This document shows positions 61,261-64,000 of a DNA stretch of 64,000 nt, piece by piece. Each line of letters begins with the position of its first letter. The stretch's first letter is position 1. The notes beneath the pieces were generated by a model. The model worked only from the letters and a program-made list of their open reading frames with translations. It did no database searches and was not told where the DNA came from. This DNA comes from JAJNBA01 sp035512775. GTDB lineage: Bacteria > Actinomycetota > UBA4738 > HRBIN12. The translations under genes were made by a program, and so were the position numbers. Location of the stretch: the NCBI GenBank assembly GCA_035512775.1, contig DATKDI010000083.1, positions 25,469-89,468 of the forward strand, written 5' to 3'.

Positions 61261-62673
61261 CTAGCCGACCGAGCCCTCCATCTGCAGCTCGATCAGTCGG
61301 TTGAGCTCCACCGCGTACTCCATCGGGAGCTCCCTCGTGATCGGCTCGATGAAGCCGTTCACGATCATCGCGGTGGCCTCGGCTTCCGAGAGCCCTCGGC
61401 TCATCAGGTAGAAGAGCTGGTCGTCGCCGACCTTGGACACGGTGGCTTCGTGGCCCAGCGCGGCCGTCTCGTCCTCGACCTCGATGTAGGGGTAGGTGTC
61501 CGAGCGGCTTTCGTCGTCCAGGATCAATGCATCGCAGCGCACCGTGGACTTCGCGTGGTGCGCGTCCGGCTCCACCCGAACGAGCCCCCTGTACCCGGTG
61601 CGGCCGCCGTCCTTCGAGACCGACTTCGAGTTGATCACGCTGGTCGTGTACGGGGCGGCGTGGATCGCCTTGCCGCCGGCGTCGGTGTGCATCCCCTTAC
61701 CGGCGAACGCCACGGACAGCACCTCACCGCGCGCGCCCTTCCCGAGGAGGTAGATCGATGGGTACTTCATCGTCACTTTGGAGCCGATGTTCCCGTCGAT
61801 CCATTCCATGACGGCGTCCTCGTAGGCGGCGGCGCGCTTGGTCACCAGGTTGTACACGTTGGTCGACCAGTTCTGGATCGTCGTGTAGCGAACGCGGGCG
61901 CCCTTCTTCGCGACGATCTCCACGACAGCGGAGTGAAGCGAGTCGCTCGTGTAGATCGGCGCCGAGCAGCCCTCGACGTAGTGCACGTAAGAACCCTCGT
62001 CGGCGATGATCAGGGTCCGCTCGAACTGGCCCATGTTCTCCGCATTGATCCGGAAGTAGGCCTGCAGCGGGATGTCGACGGCCACGCCCGGCGGGACATA
62101 GATGAACGATCCGCCCGACCACACGGCGGTGTTCAGCGCCGCGAACTTATTGTCGTTGGGCGGGATGATCGTCCCGAAGTACTCCTTCACGAGATCCGGG
62201 TAGTCGCGGAGCGCGGAGTCCATGTCGGTGAAGATCACACCGATGTCGTCCAGCTCCTTCTTGATCTTGTGGTAGACGACCTCGGACTCGTATTGGGCCG
62301 ACACGCCGCCCAGGTACTTCTTCTCCGCCTCCGGGATCCCGAGCTTGTCCCAGGTGCCCCGGATGTCCTCGGGGAGGTCTTCCCAGTTCTGGGCCTGCTT
62401 CTCGGTCGATCGGATGAAGTAGTAGATGTTCTCGAAGTCGATGTCCGACAGGTCGGCGCCCCACCACGGCATCGGGCGGCTCTCGAAGTGCTTCAAGGCC
62501 TTCAGCCGGTACTTGCGCATCCAGTCGGGCTCGGACTTGAGCTCGCTGATCTCCTCGACGACCTGCGCCGACAGGCCCCGCTTCGGCTCGAACACCGAGT
62601 GGGAGGGGTCCTTCCAGTCGAAACGGTATCCCTTGGAAAGCTCCTCGAGATGCTCTTCCTGACTGACGACCAT
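61261..62673 (-). CDS. sufB: SufB assembly protein
   Basis: This 470-aa protein has the normal SufB length and no intein. RGLSAQVVEEISELKSEPDWMRKYRLKALKHFESRPMPWWGADL is the diagnostic start. FIYVPPGVAVDIPLQAYFRIN, YVEGCSAPIYTSDSLHSAVVEIVAKKGARVRYTTIQNWS (with the conserved Cys) and the C-terminal HEATVSKVGDDQLFYLMSRGLSEAEATAMIVNGFIEPI follow. It is the scaffold subunit of SufBC2D. The ATG at 62673 follows GGGAG. No SufR repressor gene precedes it, unlike in many actinobacteria. Confidence 0.97.
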   Translation of the reverse strand: MVVSQEEHLEELSKGYRFDWKDPSHSVFEPKRGLSAQVVEEISELKSEPDWMRKYRLKALKHFESRPMPWWGADLSDIDFENIYYFIRSTEKQAQNWEDLPEDIRGTWDKLGIPEAEKKYLGGVSAQYESEVVYHKIKKELDDIGVIFTDMDSALRDYPDLVKEYFGTIIPPNDNKFAALNTAVWSGGSFIYVPPGVAVDIPLQAYFRINAENMGQFERTLIIADEGSYVHYVEGCSAPIYTSDSLHSAVVEIVAKKGARVRYTTIQNWSTNVYNLVTKRAAAYEDAVMEWIDGNIGSKVTMKYPSIYLLGKGARGEVLSVAFAGKGMHTDAGGKAIHAAPYTTSVINSKSVSKDGGRTGYRGLVRVEPDAHHAKSTVRCDALILDDESRSDTYPYIEVEDETAALGHEATVSKVGDDQLFYLMSRGLSEAEATAMIVNGFIEPITRELPMEYAVELNRLIELQMEGSVG

Positions 62674-62731
62674 CTCACTCCCTTTGCATCGACTTGCGGT
62701 CCTCTACAGGGTACCTCTAAGTCTATCCAGC

Positions 62732-62742
62732 AGGTCGGATTC
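62732..62742. promoter_or_regulatory. shared 11-mer upstream of sufB
   Basis: AGGTCGGATTC (plus strand) lies 59 bases upstream of the sufB ATG. The same 11 bases occur at 60147-60157 upstream of sufD. Read on the coding strand it is GAATCCGACCT, whose ATCCGAC core resembles half of an Rrf2/IscR-type site. The match is loose and the function is inferred. Confidence 0.35.
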
Positions 62743-62753
62743 AGCCCGCGTGC

Positions 62754-63917
62754 CTACCCGTGGCGAGCGGCGGGGTCCGAGGGATCCCAGCGGTCGACCC
62801 GCCTCGCCAGCACCTTGGTCACGACCGATCCCACCAGGACGGTGAGGATCACGTACGCGACCGTCACGGGACCGAGGTCGTCCTCGATGGAAGCGGCCGT
62901 TGCCAGCCCGGCGATCGCGATCGAGAACTCCCCTCGGGGGATGAGCGCGGCGCCCACCACCCCGCGGGCTCGTACCTCCGAGCCGAGGCGGCGCGCCGCC
63001 CACCATCCCGTCGCGTACTTCGTCGCCGACGTCACCAGCCCCAGGAGCACGGCGATCCCGAGGACCGGGGGGATCGTGGACGGATCGACCGATAGGCCGA
63101 TGAAGGCGAAGAAGATGGCCGCGAACAGGTCGCGGAGCGGACGGACGAGCGTCTGCGCCCCCTCCGCCGCGGGCCCGGAGAGCAGGATGCCCGCGAGCAG
63201 GGCGCCCACCGCCGCCGAGAACCTCGCCACCTCGGCGACGCCAGCGATGAGGATCGCGAACCCGAGGATGGACAGCAGGAGCGCCTCGTCGGAGCGGCTG
63301 AAGAGCATCGCGCTGAGACCCACCTCGACCCGCAGCGCGATCACCAGCAGCACCCCGACCGCCACGATCGCGACCATCGCGGGAACGAGGGAGATGTCGG
63401 CGCTGCCTCCGATGAGCAGGGCGGCGAGGACCGGGAGGTAGATCGCCATGACGAGATCCTCGATGACGTTGATCGTCACCACGAACCTGCTCGCGCCTCG
63501 AGCATGCGGACCTGCGTGCTCGAGCAACTTCGCCGCCACGCCGGAGGAGGAGACATAGGTGATCCCGCCGAGGAACGCGGCAGCGAGCGGGCCCCACCCC
63601 AGGATGAGGCCGACCAGCACGCCGGGAGTGACGTTCAGGACGAGATCGACGAGGCCGGGCATCGCGGAGGCCCTCGCCGTCGCGAGCAGATCTCTAGACG
63701 AGTGCTCGAGACCGAGCACGAACAGAACGAGGATCAGGCCGATCTCGGCGCCGGTCTCGACGAATCCACGGGTCGTGACCAACGGCAGGATGCCTCCCTC
63801 GCCGAACGCGAGCCCCGCGATCAGATAGAGAGGAACCGTCGGCAGGTCGAACCTCGCCGCGATCCGTGCGAGGACCGCGAGCCCGAGGATGACAGCGCCG
63901 AGCTCCAGGAGCCTCAC
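62754..63917 (-). CDS. CPA2-family cation:proton antiporter
   Basis: This 387-aa protein has about 12 hydrophobic segments. It has LPTVPLYLIAGLAFG (the early TM1-2 block), EIGLILVLFVLGLEHSSRDL, GGITYVSSSGVAAKLLEHAG (the ion-binding discontinuous helix region), SAAVGALLAGILLSGP and RGEFSIAIAGLATAAS near the end. These match KefB/NapA-type exchangers of Na or K against protons. No TrkA-N (RCK) domain follows, so it is the short form. It starts with GTG and faces the sufB promoter region. Confidence 0.9.
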   Translation of the reverse strand: MRLLELGAVILGLAVLARIAARFDLPTVPLYLIAGLAFGEGGILPLVTTRGFVETGAEIGLILVLFVLGLEHSSRDLLATARASAMPGLVDLVLNVTPGVLVGLILGWGPLAAAFLGGITYVSSSGVAAKLLEHAGPHARGASRFVVTINVIEDLVMAIYLPVLAALLIGGSADISLVPAMVAIVAVGVLLVIALRVEVGLSAMLFSRSDEALLLSILGFAILIAGVAEVARFSAAVGALLAGILLSGPAAEGAQTLVRPLRDLFAAIFFAFIGLSVDPSTIPPVLGIAVLLGLVTSATKYATGWWAARRLGSEVRARGVVGAALIPRGEFSIAIAGLATAASIEDDLGPVTVAYVILTVLVGSVVTKVLARRVDRWDPSDPAARHG

Positions 63918-63961
63918 GGTGGGCGGCCCGGGGTCGTGATACCCATCGAGGGAGTGTAGGG

Positions 63962-64000
63962 ATGCCGATCCCTCCCGCGGTCTCGGGCCGCTGGCAGGAC
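63962..64000 (+). CDS. possible start of a gene running off the right edge
   Basis: An ATG at 63962 follows GGGAG about seven bases away and the frame stays open to the end of the window (MPIPPAVSGRWQD). It is divergent from the antiporter gene. Thirteen codons are too few to identify anything, so this is only a flag. Confidence 0.25.
   Translation, partial: MPIPPAVSGRWQD

Overview
The window is GC-rich chromosomal DNA from an actinomycete-like bacterium (Actinomycetota), probably not a well-studied genus. Lineage markers are a WhiB-type Fe-S regulator (30893-31171), a PimB-type phosphatidylinositol mannosyltransferase (28639-29772), a mycothiol-dependent maleylpyruvate isomerase-like protein (50927-51757), F420-type oxidoreductases (24187-25053, 37118-37471), an ECF sigma/RskA-like pair and an actinobacterial SUF cluster with SufU. 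Genes are packed tightly. Many neighbours overlap as ATGA or GTGA, and no stretch over 300 bases lacks a gene. I saw no tRNA, rRNA, CRISPR array, insertion sequence or prophage.

Layout. 1-3.8 kb holds small membrane and zinc-ribbon proteins and an APC-family permease. 3.9-19.4 kb is a metabolic island. On the plus strand lie an acyl-CoA-dehydrogenase-fold protein, a DUF1989-GcvT fusion and a PhyH dioxygenase. Facing them is a nine-gene minus-strand run: GlnT-type glutamine synthetase, a three-subunit glutamate-synthase-like enzyme (GlxBCD/MgsABC type), an unknown 144-aa protein, two class I amidotransferase-fold proteins, a DAO-family FAD oxidoreductase and a flavin reductase fused to a cyclic-nucleotide-binding domain. 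Formate-tetrahydrofolate ligase is divergent from this run. 20.4-29.8 kb is a second long minus-strand run. It joins a PimB/SRPBCC/ArsA/ROK core to folate C1 genes (5-formyl-THF cyclo-ligase, a GcvT paralogue, glutamate formimidoyltransferase, cyclodeaminase/cyclohydrolase).

29.8-38.5 kb carries YgfZ, WhiB, a damaged Calx-beta exported protein behind a structured leader, an SOS-controlled exonuclease-UvrC fusion, a frameshifted DinB gene, a thiolase, an AsnC-type sensor domain and a small response-regulator operon. 38.6-51.8 kb has an aquaporin, a cysteine desulfurase, KorAB 2-oxoacid:ferredoxin oxidoreductase, an aldo/keto reductase, a cNMP-binding protein, MetH, a class III aminotransferase, an A-type Fe-S carrier and YbaK. 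51.8-56 kb has the sigma/anti-sigma pair, a GNAT protein and a DUF2207 protein. 56-62.7 kb is the suf cluster, split by an unrelated membrane gene. A CPA2-type antiporter closes the window.

How it fits together: the 3.9-24 kb region and MetH deal with tetrahydrofolate one-carbon units. The most novel candidate is the 3.9-19.4 kb island. I read it as a gamma-glutamylation route for methylated amines (GlnT plus GlxBCD) that lacks the usual heterotetrameric N-methylglutamate dehydrogenase. In its place are a lone FAD oxidoreductase and a DUF1989-GcvT fusion, with Fhs next door. That function is inferred from gene content. Four loci (VOC remnant, Calx-beta gene at three sites, DinB gene) carry single-base frameshifts, mostly in short G or C runs, so some may be sequence errors and not true pseudogenes.
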